Made by a program: the position numbers and the translations under genes. Positions 36,701-48,632 of a stretch of DNA of 64,000 bases are shown piece by piece. The notes under the pieces are model-generated. The model saw only the letters and a list, made by a program, of their open reading frames with translations. It did no database searches and was not told the DNA's origin. Each line of letters starts with the position of its first letter. Position 1 is the stretch's first letter. The stretch spans positions 2,232,001 to 2,296,000 of the forward strand of contig CM034140.1 of assembly GCA_019914995.1 (NCBI GenBank), in the 5' to 3' direction. This stretch comes from Acanthochlamys bracteata. Lineage: Eukaryota > Streptophyta > Magnoliopsida > Pandanales > Velloziaceae.

Positions 36701-37556
36701 AGATCCGAATTGCTAGAATCTTCAACACATATGGTCCACGCATGAACATTGATGATGGACGTGTTGTCAGTAACTTCATAGCTCAGGCTCTTAGGTAATG
36801 TTCGTAGGGTAGCTCTTATCAATCATGTTCCTCTCTGTCAGTGCAGTCATACTGATTTACTCAGCAATATTGGATCGTTTACTTTACTATAGAGATGAGC
36901 CTTTGACAGTTCAAGCACCAGGAACACAAACAAGAAGTTTCTGTTATGTTTCGGACATGGTATGTGTTCCATCTTGATAAGCTGTCTTCAGCGTTGTTCA
37001 CTACTTGGGCATTTTCAAATTATTGCATGCGTCCTTAGTGGATAGAAATATGTTTGCAATTTTTTGAAGGTTGATGGCCTTATCCGCTTGATGGAAGGTG
37101 AACATACAGGTCCCATCAATATTGGGAATCCAGGTTACTACTAGAGCTTTTCTTTCTGCATTTCCAACTTTATTGTTGTGATTAATTAACAGTTTATCAC
37201 TCAATTACGGTGATGTGATTCTGGGGTTTGTTTGCTTCTTGTAGGTGAATTCACAATCATGGAGCTTGCAGAAAGAGTTAAGGAGGTTGGTTATCCTAAG
37301 ATCATCATCTCAAGTAATAGTTATGTCTTAAAGTGTTTGTGCATAGCTAAATAATCTTTATTTCTTGCAGTTAATAAATCCCAAGGTGACCATAAACATA
37401 GTGGAAAACACTCCTGATGATCCTAGGCAAAGAAAGCCTGACATTACAAAGGCCAAGGAACTGCTGCGATGGGAGCCCAAGATAACTCTCCGCGAGGGCT
37501 TACCCCTCATGGAGGAAGACTTCCGCCAGAGGTTGGGTGTGCCAAAGAATGCTTAA
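33724..37556 (+). CDS. UXS: UDP-glucuronic acid decarboxylase / UDP-xylose synthase, cytosolic type
   Basis: Twelve exons: 33724-33816, 34120-34206, 34559-34646, 35125-35216, 35933-35997, 36072-36160, 36512-36589, 36701-36794, 36893-36959, 37070-37133, 37245-37285 and 37371-37556. All are GT-AG and in frame; 347 aa. The Rossmann motif is [20 protein letters not shown]; the short-chain dehydrogenase active site has [10 protein letters not shown] and the YxxxK pair in [11 protein letters not shown]. Other hallmarks are [22 protein letters not shown] and [13 protein letters not shown] converts UDP-glucuronate to UDP-xylose with bound NAD+, supplying xylan and arabinan synthesis. There is no N-terminal membrane anchor, and the length matches the cytosolic UXS3/5/6 group rather than the Golgi UXS1/2/4 group. 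Confidence 0.97.
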
Positions 37557-40181
37557 TTGTAAAGACATCCACTTGTATACATGTTCTTGGATTGATGGAA
37601 GGTTGCATCTTCTTCCTGGAGAGCTTAAGAAAGTCAAATAAAATTTTTGGTTGATCCTTGTCATGCATATAGTTATAGAGAAGCATTCTATAGAGTTGGC
37701 AGTTTTTGTTTCTCGGAATTTATCCATCTTACTCGTACTTTTGTCTATTTGTTGTTTCAAAACAACACCTATATATTGGGTGTTTCAAAAGCTGTTTGTT
37801 AGGATCATAGAGCTTGTGAAATGCCAGTTTCTATCCATTCAAATAAATAATTTCCTCTACTGAAAAGTTCACAAGATTTCATTTTGGGTACCCATTTTAA
37901 TTACGAGAAAAGGATACTCTAACATTTCTCAACTCTGATGCATCCTCCAGTATTAGAGGTTTTTTATCTAGTTGTCACTGGATTAAAGTTTCGATAGTAC
38001 CCGTGTGGCACTTCAATAACTTTTACGCTTAGTTAATAAGTAAGCTTTCAGAGAATTCCAAACGAATACCAAGGAAATGGAGCAAAGGATATGGAGAAGG
38101 TATTGATGCAAGGAAAGCTTCACTAAAATGTTTAGAAAGCTTACAAGAGCTTCATGATTACAACTTGCTTGATGGTTCTAACTGAGGAGTGTTGCTCTCT
38201 ATTTATAGCATCCCTCCTCCAAATAGATGGTGGTGATTGTTTGTATCCAATGGAGAAGGCTTTTCTAAATATTTCTCTGAAAAATCTAATACAAAATATC
38301 TTCTTTATAGTCAGGGGCTTCCTTTTTGTAGCGCCGAGGCTTCCCTGTTGTGATGTCCTAGTCACACACTTCTCCCTTTGTACAGTTCCTTTCTATGCAA
38401 TTCTAATTGTTCCGTGAAAGTTATACCCTTGCTGAACTCGGATGAGCCCTGAGCACTGAAAATCTCCAGATCATGACACATGAGAACCAGGTTACTTTGC
38501 ACAAATTCAACTAGAAACCCAGAACTGGGCAAGCTATTATTATGAAACGTATTAGGCATCAGGAGAACATCTTCTTCCTTATTGATGTACAGATATCTGA
38601 TTGTCTACCATAAAAATCCTAAATCTTTTGATTAAGATGAGTTGGATAAGTCCACAAAATCCTCCTGAAACAGAAAATTGATGTAACAGGCTAGGAAAAG
38701 AAAATTCAGAAAGCAACAGTGCAGGTTTCTAAATGTTCACAGAAACAATCAACATTCAGAAATTACATCAGGATTAAAAATTACTTGAAAAAGCATGTGT
38801 GATCAAACATACGAATTCTATGATTCCCACCTAAATGAATCCATTCTTCCATGAAGCGAGAAAGCCCATGCATGACCTCTACAAAGATTTTGTCATTTGA
38901 GCTGTTAAGTTCAATATTTGCAGATTGCACTTGGAAACAATAAGATAGACAACTCAAAATAGTCTTATCTACATGCGCGAAACTAAAGCACCATTCCACT
39001 GCTAAGCAACCACAAATAATGGAACTCAAGATCATGTTCTTAGGGAAATCATGGTAACGGATATGTAAAAGCAGAACACCGTCTCTGCAACTTGCAATAA
39101 CAACTACTGAAATTGAAGTCTATGTACCCATAGATATCTTAATTCTGTTAAAAAAGCCAGCAGATGGCAAAGCAGACAGGAACTCATTAAACACTGCTCT
39201 TGAAGAAACTAAGACAAGCGGAGATCATCTTGCAAACAGGGGCAGAGCATGAATAACCAAGACAAATTCACCTGACAAAGGAAAAACCTTTCATCAAAAA
39301 CAAAAGGATAAGATGATCTAACCCCTAATTTACAAGTCACTAAATAGAGGCCATGTAATTCAAGACAGAATCAACTCAAAAATACAACAAGGTTCTAATT
39401 CAAAGGAAAGGAAAAGATAAGTAGCTAATTAGAACTACATATTGAAGAGACATACGCTAGCACACCGAGTGTGCTTCTAAGTACTCCATAATAATCTTGT
39501 CAGACGTCCTACAACATCAAGTTTATTGCTTTTGTTAGGCTCTATATTGGTTATCTTTTGCAAGGCGTACATGCTTTTGTTGTCACTGACTTAACTACAA
39601 CAACCAACACATTATTGTAGCAAAGGCAATTGATGCATGCAAGACTCAGTTACTGGTCGCATGATAAGTCAGATATCCTAGAAAAAGCGTCTCTTATCAA
39701 TTGTTACTACAAGATAATGAGAACATAGGGACAGATTATTGATATCAAATGTATCGCGACGTCTTCTTGAGAGCAACAACACATTAGACCAGACTAGCAC
39801 AGGTATGAAATTACTAAAAGCACTAGGAAATGACAAGAATAAACTACAACATGGGAGTAACCTGGTTCCTTTACTCGTATGAACACTGATAATAAAAAGC
39901 TCATAAGGCATGAAGAAATAAACATATCAAAGCATGACATTCTAATCAGGTAGCAAAAGAAAATTTTAGCATATAAATATGAATGCCTTGGTTTGATTTC
40001 TACAATCAGATATGCCCCTCCTTTGTAACTCATAGCTACTCCTAATACCTAACAAGGTAATCACGTAATACATATTTCAACATAAGCAAAACTACTAATC
40101 CTTGCTATCCAGAACGATCAAACCGATATAAATCACTACAAACAAACATAGATTACCAGTTATAATTCAGCGGCAATCATC
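37557..40181. other. Convergent 3' region of UXS and ATP synthase 6 kDa gene, no gene seen
   Basis: About 2.6 kb with the two 3'UTRs and spacer. Small open frames on both strands (up to about 90 codons) lack any protein-like pattern. I see no repeat family member and no RNA gene. Confidence 0.5.
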
Positions 40182-40414
40182 TCACCGATTATGCTCCTGA
40201 ACGAATCGAGAATTCTTCGCGTCCTCCTCTGCCAAAAAAAAAAGAAATCAATAGCAAGAAAGCGAAAAAGTATAAACGAGTGAAGGAAACTACCAGTGAA
40301 TGAGGCAGTGAATTTGGTGATGAGTGCACCGGTGATCGCGAAACCTACAAGGAAGGGCCAGTTCCTGTTCCATTCTCGCCGGAAGAAAACTGGCCAAGGA
40401 TCGAATTTCCTCAT
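40182..40414 (-). CDS. Mitochondrial ATP synthase 6 kDa subunit
   Basis: Two exons (40294-40414 and 40182-40228) give a 55-aa protein beginning MRKFDPWPVFFRREWNRNWP and ending EEDAKNSRFVQEHNR. This is the plant-specific small F0-associated subunit of the mitochondrial ATP synthase. One membrane helix lies at about residues 20-40 (WPFLVGFAITGALITKFTAS). The intron follows a T-rich acceptor and splits the Glu codon. An upstream in-frame extension to 40468 exists, but the family starts at MRKFDPW, so the ATG at 40414 was chosen. Confidence 0.93.
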
Positions 40415-40555
40415 CTTCTCTCTCTTTTCTTTGCGGCGCGTTTTACAGAGAACCAACGAGTCGTTCACTCACATGAATGGTTTATAGACTGTTCTGTTAT
40501 TGGCATTCTGGGCCTTTAAAGCCCATTACATTCCAGTTGCTTTCCAATTATGAGG

Positions 40556-40810
40556 AGGTGTTTGGCTTTGCTTTCTCCTAACCCAACTTTTCAATTCTTC
40601 ATTTTACGTTTTTCAATACATATTTTATAAATATATAAAAAATTTATTTAAAAATTTAGAAAGTGTAGAAAAATTCTATGGAGTGAGATTTTTTTATTGC
40701 ATATTTTTATTATTTTTTTAGAAATAAAAAAAATAGAGCTCGTTTTTCAAAAAAGACAAAAATACCCTTCATTTCACAAAAGCTTCATTTCATAAGCAAT
40801 TCCAAATTCA
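40556..40810. mobile_element. MITE, family A, reverse orientation
   Basis: It begins GGTGTTTGGCTTTGCTTT and ends with the complement of TTTGGAATTGCTTATGAAAT. The interior is the reverse complement of the 20769 copy, including AGAAAGTGTAGAAAAATTCT and AATAGAGCTCGTTTTTCAAA. It lies just upstream of the ATP synthase 6 kDa gene. Confidence 0.65.
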
Positions 40811-43270
40811 AAATTAAGAGCTCATTAAAGTAATCGGTTTAAAATTAAAAATTACTACTAAAATAATCAGTTTATTTCATAGGAACGTTCGAATGAAAAA
40901 ACTAATTTTATAAATAAGATGAAAATAATAATTTAGATAAATAAGTATTATAAACTGAAAAAAATTATTAAATTCTTTTTTAAATAATGTTGAATTTTCA
41001 GCAAGATTAACACAAGAGGAAAAGAGGGATGAATTGAATTGATCTATAAAAATTTTCTTAACAGTAATGCTACTACAAAAAGCAAGTGTTCAATGATCTT
41101 GTATTCTACAGATAAATATTATTATATATATATATATATATATACACATCCAGATTAAAAAAATCGAAATATTTATTTGATTCAGCAAATCTTTTTGCCT
41201 ATATTTATGGATGCTTTATCACAAAGGTCAAAATTTTACTAAATCTTAATAAGCTACATACACACGAAGAGCAAAGTGTTTCACCAAGCACACTTGCTTT
41301 TTAAAGATTTTTTTACCAAAACAACCTTTCACAGCCTACGGACTCCCTAAACTCACTGACTGTTATGCTAGTACTGTTACAAAGTTTAAAAACCTTCACC
41401 ACGCTTCAACTGAACTTTTTTACCAAATACATCGAGCACTCTATCATAAAATTTCATAAAACTGAAAGACCAAAGTTAGATCTAGGATCTATCTCAATGT
41501 TAATAATGATTTTAAAATTTTTAGTTGAAAAGATCAAACTTATTACTAAATATGATGCTCTCTGTAAGTGATCAATAGCAAAAAAAATTTCTTCACTTGA
41601 ATAGCTGAGTAGCTGGCTGTTTAATAACTGTGACCTTGACGAAGCTAGCTTTTGTCTGCTAAATATAGGATATGCATGTTTCAGGAACATATCCCTACGA
41701 TTACAGTTCACACACTGATAGCTTCTAAAATATAAAGGAAAAGAATAAGACGGATAACCTTAGTTCCGAAAGAAATTTTTCAGGAAGAGACGGCAAGCGC
41801 CTTCTCAATACACGACCTTATAGCGCCAACAGAATGTAATTATTGGATTTGGACGTCAACAAAATTTATTCTTAAAAAAAGAATACAATGTGGGAATGCA
41901 CATCAGTTGATGACAGCACAGGATTCACTGGAATGCAAGATGCTACTAAGGCAACAGAAGGTTTCTTCAGCTAAGCGAATGTGTCCAGGACAACATGCAG
42001 AAAGTCACGCAACGCAAAGGACCGCCTTCAGCTTGCTTTTCTTATAATTCATGTGCCAAATATCAAAAGGGCTATACTTGCACATATATGAAACTCCACT
42101 TAAAGAATACATATATACTAACTCTCAAACAACCTCGTTCAAACTGAAATTAATATGAAACTCTCTACCCAGCTATCAAAAAAAATAAATAAATAATTCT
42201 GTACGAAAAAGTTAAGAAACGAAACCCTCCAAAGTGCTAATCTAGAGAAATCTTTCAAACTCCACTTGATACAAGTGCTAATACTACAACCCCGTCAAAG
42301 GTTCAATTCCTAGCATGCCAAATAGGAGATGCAGAAGCATCCTTCTTCAACAATTTGGGGCTTCAGGCTTCACTTAATCTGCATATTTCACTGAGAGAAG
42401 TTCCAGGAATTGGCAAATATGCTGAGATACCTATAGCATACAAACAAAACCTACACAAAAACCTACAACCTTTGTATAGTACACTATTAACACAATTCAG
42501 CTAACCATCACCCACTCAACTAAGCATCCTGCTAAGAAATCAATACCTGCAGGGAGACATCTTCGCCAACAATCGTTCCAACAATGCCTGTGCAAGACTA
42601 GCTCCATTCTCGGTACTCGAGCGACTTGCAGCTCAATTGATGATTTCAGTTAGCTTCATCCATCTTTAAGTAACGAAAGGTATGATTACCAAGAAGCTAT
42701 AATTCCCATATCTTTAAGAGGTGAGCCTTCCAGAGGGCTCCCAACAAAATTAGGATATAATATTCCCAGAATAAAACTTACCCTGAAACAACAGAATTAT
42801 CATTCACTTCTGGAAATAATCAAAGATTGGAATTAAGAGTAATATGCAGCTGCAGCAGCATGGAAATTTTGTTGAAAAAACTCTCATATAGAATTCATAA
42901 GTATAAGAACAGAATTTTTACCATAATCAAGCATGATGAGAGAAACTCCTCGGCACAAGTGCTCTAATCATTCTGCAATCTGATGATTTTATGGGCATCT
43001 CACCAAGGGTGAAGCATAACCACTGATTTACCAAAGGCAAGGAGATGATAGCTAAGAAATGAAAACACATCCAGATATCATTAACTGTTCCTGAAGCCCA
43101 ACTAGCATTACAACAAAGGAGAAATGGTAACTTAAAACAGCAGGCCCAACACCAGTTACAGTACTGTAAAGTAGATGTCTTCACTTCTAAACAGTAGCAT
43201 GATCATAGGAATACAATACATTCAGCACTAGTAAACCACACTGCACCTAGCTAGAAGAAAGTGCATTCTA
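40811..43270. other. Spacer between ATP synthase 6 kDa gene and ALY/REF gene
   Basis: It contains AT-rich sequence, an (AT)n run at 41124-41144, and from about 42500 the 3' region of the ALY/REF gene. No gene or RNA is supported. A GGTTCAATTCC at about 42300 looks like a tRNA B box, but no cloverleaf can be drawn around it. Confidence 0.5.
41124..41144. repeat. (AT)n microsatellite
   Basis: About ten uninterrupted AT units. Confidence 0.9.
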
Positions 43271-45249
43271 TCAATTTGTTTGTGTTGCTTCTGAGTGATA
43301 GTTGTCTAGATCAGCATCCAGTGCTTCAGCAGATATCTTTTCATTGCGGCCTTTGACTCGTCCACGTACCTTCCTTCGGGCACCACCACCACGTCGTGGC
43401 TGTCCAGCTGGGACTCCCCTTCGTGGAGCGCTGTTATGCATAAATAATAATATACTTTCATCTAACTGTCAATGAAACACAAAGATGTAATAGACCAAAA
43501 AGAAAAATATAGTTGGAACAAAAATTTTGGATTGTCGCACAATTTAATTATTGCAAAACAAAATCTTCAACAGCATTGATAAGCAGCAATTGAATAGAAG
43601 GTATCAACTTAACGGGGAAAACTTTGCAATGATCCAGTAGTATGACTATAAAAGAAAATAACAATTGCCAGTCATCCCTTTCATGCACTCAGTACAAGTA
43701 CTCTTGTGTATAGAAGCCTACTGATTATTCAATAAGTTATTTCTGAAGAGTCAGTTAATATTGTTTGCATCACCAATAACATTGAGAAGAACCTTGCTTC
43801 GCAATAATTTGACGAAACAATGCAACAAGAGCTGCATACTGACTAAGTCTATAAGACCATAGGACTACTTTTGCATATGCTAAGAGCTGATACATAGAAT
43901 TTGATGTAAAAAATATGTGTCTACAGAAACCTACAGAAACAAAAAAAGCTACTATGTCAATCTAATTTAGCATAAGAAAGCTATTAACCTTTTAGATGCA
44001 CCATTGGCATTTCCAAATCCGGATTTTGGAGCAGGAGGCTCCGGACGGGCCTTCTCAACAATCTCAATTTTCATTGGTTTCGCATCAAGCTGGACATTGT
44101 TATATCGCTTTATAGCTGCCAGAGCATCAACCCTTCTTGCAAAAACAACCTCAGCTGTTCCCTAAAACATAAACTTGACATTTGAAAAACCAATCGTGAT
44201 ACTATCACAAAATCAGCAATGGAATATTCTGAAAGTACCTTGGAACGCCCACTCCTATCATAGTTTATAGTGAAACGTTTCACATCACCAAGCTCAGAGA
44301 AAAGTTCCTGCACATGCCAAAAATGAATTTGGAACACAGATAAAAGAATTTGGAACAATTCAGATAGAGACAAAGTCCCTCACCAGAAACTATCCAACAA
44401 CAGAAAATTGAAAACTTTCCCGTATGTTATCATAGCTTTGACTGCAAAATGTACAAATGAAACTTTCCTGTACAGTTTATTAACAGATAAGCCAAATACT
44501 ATACCACCCTTATTACTTGAGCAACCTTTTGTAATTGCTTCAAAAACCATCTTAAAACACATAGATACTTCAGATGATCCAACATAAATACCCATCTTCT
44601 ATCATTACTATGTCTATTCAATCAATTTCCAAAACAAGTAACAGAGAAATAATAGATCTGAACAAATATACTAGAAGAATATCATCACTATAAAATAAAC
44701 CATAAATTCAAAGCCAATCATTAGGAATTCGTGCATACATACATGTAATATCAAAATTCGTTAGTGGAATTAGATGTACCAAGCATGAAAATCGAAGTTA
44801 TAGCTAGATAGGCAGAGTATTTAACCTTTATGTCTTCATTAGAGACACCGTAATCAAGATTCGAGATGAACAGCTTGGTTCCGGTCTCTAGAGCAGTCAA
44901 ACGTCCCGAAGTCCCGTTATCAGAATACATATCATGCTGCCAAGCAGAATCCGGCGCCTACATCAGCGACACAGAGAGAGAGAGAGTAACGGAGTGATCA
45001 GAAGCTGAAACCCTAGCCAAAGCAATCAAAGCTTTAATCTTCGAATTGGTTCGTGGGGGTGATGATGATTTGGTTCAGAGTACCTTGGCTGTGGTGTATG
45101 GAGCAGAGCGCCTGGCGGCGCGATTAGCAGGGCCACGGTCGGGTGGGACCACCGCCGCCGCCAGATCCACGAGAACGGCCGCCAGCTCCGGAAGATCTCT
45201 TGTTGCTTTTGATGATGTCGTCGAGAGACATGTCCAGAGCGCTCGACAT
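43271..45249 (-). CDS. ALY: ALY/REF mRNA-export adaptor (THO4 type) with a frameshift in exon 1
   Basis: Five exons: 45084-45249, 44826-44957, 44239-44307, 43989-44161 and 43271-43430. The N-terminus MSSALDMSLDDIIKSNK is the UAP56-binding motif. The RRM starts TKLFISNLDYGVSNEDIK, continues ELFSELGDVKRFTINYDRSG and GTAEVVFARRVDALAAIKRY. An Arg/Gly-rich region and the second UAP56 motif LDADLDNYH close the protein. ALY proteins bridge spliced mRNA, the TREX complex and the export receptor. Exon 1 is 166 nt: translation from the ATG meets TAA at 45126-45124, while RGPANRAARRSAPYTTAK, the expected exon end, lies one frame over. The lesion falls at about 45130-45150 in a GC-rich run. Without it the product would be about 232 aa. 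Either the gene is dead or a base is miscalled. Confidence 0.85.
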
Positions 45250-46307
45250 GTTTGAGGGATCTCGCAAAGACCGCTCTTTTTCTCCTCTCTCTCGCGGCAG
45301 TGGTGGGAAAGGTAAAACAGAGGAGATAGGGTTCGTTCCGAAGGAAGAAAGAGGACGACCACCGGGGAGTACGACGTTTGAGAGTGGAAGGAGATTGTAA
45401 AAAAGAGTTTATTTTGATACTTTTTTACAGAATTAACTTAATTTTTCATTTAAAAACTAAATTTATATGTAATTATGATTTATTTGTAAATTTGAAATTT
45501 TATAAACCTAAAAAACTATTATTAAAATTTATTCTAAAATAAAATAAAATAAAATTTTGATAAGTATTAATAAGTACTCAATAATACTTAAATAATAATT
45601 AGTAATAAAAGTTAAATATTTTGGCTCGAGTCTTGGGTGCCTTTTAATTCTAATTTTGTTTTTTAAAATTTCATTTTCATGATTGGTTTTGCTTGATTAA
45701 AAGACATCAAAGTATAGTAACTTAAAAGTGCTTTGGTCTAAATGTCTAATTTCATATTTTAGATGAGTTTTACCTGAAATTGATTTTGAATAACTTAATC
45801 ATTTGCAAATTATTTTATGTTCATCTTGTTAAAATTCTAAATCTTCTTAAAACTAAATTTTAGAAATTTTACTTTTAGAAAAACCTATTTCAAAGAGTTC
45901 TCTACTCAAAAGAGTTCTTTGATTGTGTTCCTTTGAACTTCTCTACACAGAGTTCTTCATCCAGATGCACCATGATTACAAGCTAATAATTGTCATGTTC
46001 TAGATAATGTATTAGAAGAGGCCATCACTCTACTGTCAAAATTAAATTGTGAGTGTTTTTTAAATAAAATTTTTCTGAAATAGAAGATATCTCTCAAAAT
46101 TAATTGGCAATTAGATAAGTGAACACAAGTCTTTATGAATATCATTTTAGAACTATTGATAGATGTGGAACTAAATGTTTATTAACATGATAATTGGAGC
46201 AGTAAGTTCAATCCTTATGAGTAACACCTCAAGATCATTGGTTGATATGAGACTAAATCTTTTACCAAAGACAATTGTCTCGGAGGTACTTACATAAATT
46301 AAAAAAG
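45250..46307. other. ALY/REF promoter side and AT-rich spacer
   Basis: The first 150 bp are the GC-richer leader of the ALY/REF gene. The rest is AT-rich and holds phrases such as GGTTGATATGAGACTAAATC that resemble terminal repeats of small LTR elements, possibly an older TRIM relic. No gene seen. Confidence 0.4.
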
Positions 46308-46350
46308 CATTGCAATCTTCTCTACTGAATGCTTTACTCGAAGCATGTTA

Positions 46351-46540
46351 TGTTGAATAGATACAACATCAGATGAGTTAATCAAAATAAGACAATTAAA
46401 GAATTTTATCCATAAATTAGAAATTCAATACAAACCTAAACACTTAAACCAATAGGTTATGAAATTTTCTAATATATTAATCTCATTCTTATTTTAAATT
46501 TATTCAATATGGAACTAATTTTCTCACTCTTAATCCAACA
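46351..46540 (-). repeat. Left LTR of the TRIM element (3' LTR)
   Basis: 190 bp, beginning TGTTGAATAGATACAACATC and ending TAATCCAACA on the plus strand. It aligns along its length with 46970-47151 despite divergence. Confidence 0.75.
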
Positions 46541-46969
46541 ATCTCATCCTCAAGGATGAGTTATCTATATTTTTTTCTATCAAAGCATCCTATCGCGCAC
46601 CAAGTACGTCAATCGTTTAAAATCTCAGTCACTTGACTCTGAGTACCGTTGCTGCACACCAAGAGTCAGCCATCAAAGTTAAACTTGCTTCAAATTTTTA
46701 GTCATACTTTGCAAAAGCCTATGTGAGTCACACTACTCTTAACATGCTAATCGCACTACCAAATAGAATTATAACATGCGTCGATCATCTCGTCCGCACA
46801 CCATCTGCGTAATTAAGAGCTAGCCATCACAGCCCAACTTGTTTCGAATCTTCACTTACACCTCGCGTAATCCCATTTGAATTATATTGCTTTTAACTTG
46901 CTCACCCACTATCAGCGAAAGTTATTATATACATCGGACTGTCAGCAAAATTATGAGCTCTGATACAAC

Positions 46970-47151
46970 TGTGATGAAATACAATATCGAAAAAATTAAT
47001 TAATAGAAAATATCTAAAAGATTCGATTCATATATTAGATGTCCAACCCAACCCAAAATATAAGCCAATGAATTATAAAACTCTTTAGTAACCACATTTT
47101 CATCTTATTTTTATTAAATATGAAATTAATCTACACATTCTTAATCCAATA
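46970..47151 (-). repeat. Right LTR of the TRIM element (5' LTR)
   Basis: 182 bp, beginning TGTGATGAAATACAATATCG and ending TAATCCAATA on the plus strand; it adjoins the primer-binding site. Divergence from its partner suggests an old insertion. Confidence 0.75.
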
Positions 47152-48334
47152 TGTTACGGTCCCTCACTTCTACCGGAAAGGTTTGACAAACCCCAAGAGT
47201 TTGTTGACTATGTGGAATCGTTGATTGAGATCGTTCCAGCCAGTGAGCCAACTATCAACTTGCTGTATCAGTATGCAAGTCTAATACTACAACTGTGATA
47301 GCACTGCTGGAGAGACTTATGTTCTGGGCAGCTCTCTCTTTTCGTCGAGTCTATCTTCCAATCTATTCTGACTGCACCAGAGAAGACATGGTATTAAGCA
47401 GCTAATTCTCTAAATACGTTTGGTTTTTCTTCTATTTCCCTAATGTTCATACAGCAAGTTACGACAACTTGTCCTTTCTCTGAACAGTTGTGGCTTTCTT
47501 GCTTGCATCTTGCTAGAATGACTGGTGAAGTCTCTGAAGTTAAAAAATTACCTGGAGACGGGGTTAGACCTGAAGTCAGTTCTATTTGACTACTCATTTG
47601 TTAGATGCCAACGCAATTCTGTTTACTGTAAATGTTAACAAGAAAGGTCTGAAACTATAAGGAACCCATCTGCTAGACGAGTTATAGTGAAAGATGCACC
47701 TAGTGGCACGGAAGCAGGAGCATTTTTGCTTACAACCCAACCTTCTGCTAGCAAAACCTTCATTGATAGCGTATAGGTTTATGAATCCTGGAAGAATTCG
47801 TGGAAGACTGCACATGGAAGTACAAATCCTGGAAGAATCACTCGTTCTAATGTCACTGACACGTTAGATACAGGAATATAGCCTGTAGGTTTACGATATA
47901 AGTTGTTCAGGTATGCAGTTCTTACCACCATGGCAATACTGAAGTTTGTAAAATTTCTGCATACAGTGTAGCTGATGTTTATTAGATTATAGCTATGAGA
48001 TTTCTCATAGTTTCTGTCATAAGGTGTTGGAGACTGCTTTTAGTTGCTAAACCTTTTTATTTTTTGTTGGTCTATTGTAACATCACAGACCGCTTGTACT
48101 TGGATTCTCATGGTAATACCTTGTTGGTGGTAACTGGTTTCTGGTAGAATGTGATTGGCTGAGGATTCAGATCCTTTTGGACACGGGCAACTAGCGCAGA
48201 TCCTCCCCAGACAGAGCTTAAGATACAAAAGTGAGCGGCACAGAATGCGTTTTATTATTTGTGTGATATTGACCTTAGAGTTTCGGTGTTTGAAAGAATT
48301 TTCTTGTTAAATCCTTTTGTTAGAGTTTCTCATA

Positions 48335-48632
48335 GGGCGTGTTTCAAATGCCCGTAACTCTATTTTTTCTTGTCAGATTTTGAGTTCCGAATAGTTCACA
48401 TATTTTTCAATTATATAAGGAACTCAGAACTTCACTTTCATATGCGGAACTCCAGTTCTAACTTTCTTATTTGCACACTTTTCAATACAATTTTTTTTTT
48501 AAATTTTCAACACACTTTTAAAACCTAATGAAACACAATTACTGTACTCTACTTCTACTTTATTTTTCAAGAAACTCTACTTCCTATTTTTCACTTGAAC
48601 GAAACTCAATTACGGATATTTGAAACATGCCC
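48335..48632. mobile_element. MITE, family B (best-preserved ends)
   Basis: The left end reads GGGCGTGTTTCAAATGCCCG, continuing TAACTC; the reverse complement of the right end reads GGGCATGTTTCAAATATCCG, continuing TAATTGAG. The inverted repeat is about 25 bp with few mismatches. A 3-bp ATA flanks both sides. The interior is non-coding and has inverted GAACTC/GAGTTC segments. Confidence 0.75.

Larger units (their letters stand above)
46351..47151 (-). mobile_element. TRIM (terminal-repeat retrotransposon in miniature)
   Basis: The 801-bp element has two LTRs (46351-46540 and 46970-47151), both starting TG and ending CA or TA. Next to the right-hand LTR, on the minus strand, is TTGTATCAGAGCTC (46968-46955), a close match to the initiator-Met tRNA primer site TGGTATCAGAGC. 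A purine tract (GAGGATGAGA) precedes the left LTR, so the element runs right to left. It is flanked by a perfect 5-bp duplication, TGTTA at 46346-46350 and 47152-47156. The 414-bp internal region has no coding capacity, as TRIMs lack gag and pol and depend on other elements. Confidence 0.85.
46308..47910 (+). pseudogene. Decayed unidentified gene, interrupted by a TRIM element
   Basis: Removing the TRIM and one copy of its target duplication joins 46308-46350 to 47157 onward in one open frame: SSLLNALLEACYGPSLLPER, then FDKPQEFVDYVESLIEIVPA and SEPTINLLYQYAS. Further protein-like stretches follow: about 47460-47590 (SEQLWLSCLHLARMTGEVSE) and 47660-47910 (PSARRVIVKDAPSGTEAGAF and later), the last with TAG stops before a GTATG donor. 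Parts are out of frame with each other. I do not recognise the family. It looks like a multi-exon gene that died, with the retroelement inserted into an exon. Confidence 0.5.

Noticed and set aside
42280-42320. Possible tRNA gene (GGTTCAATTCC, B-box-like)
   Set aside because: No A box at the right distance and no acceptor or anticodon stem can be drawn around it.
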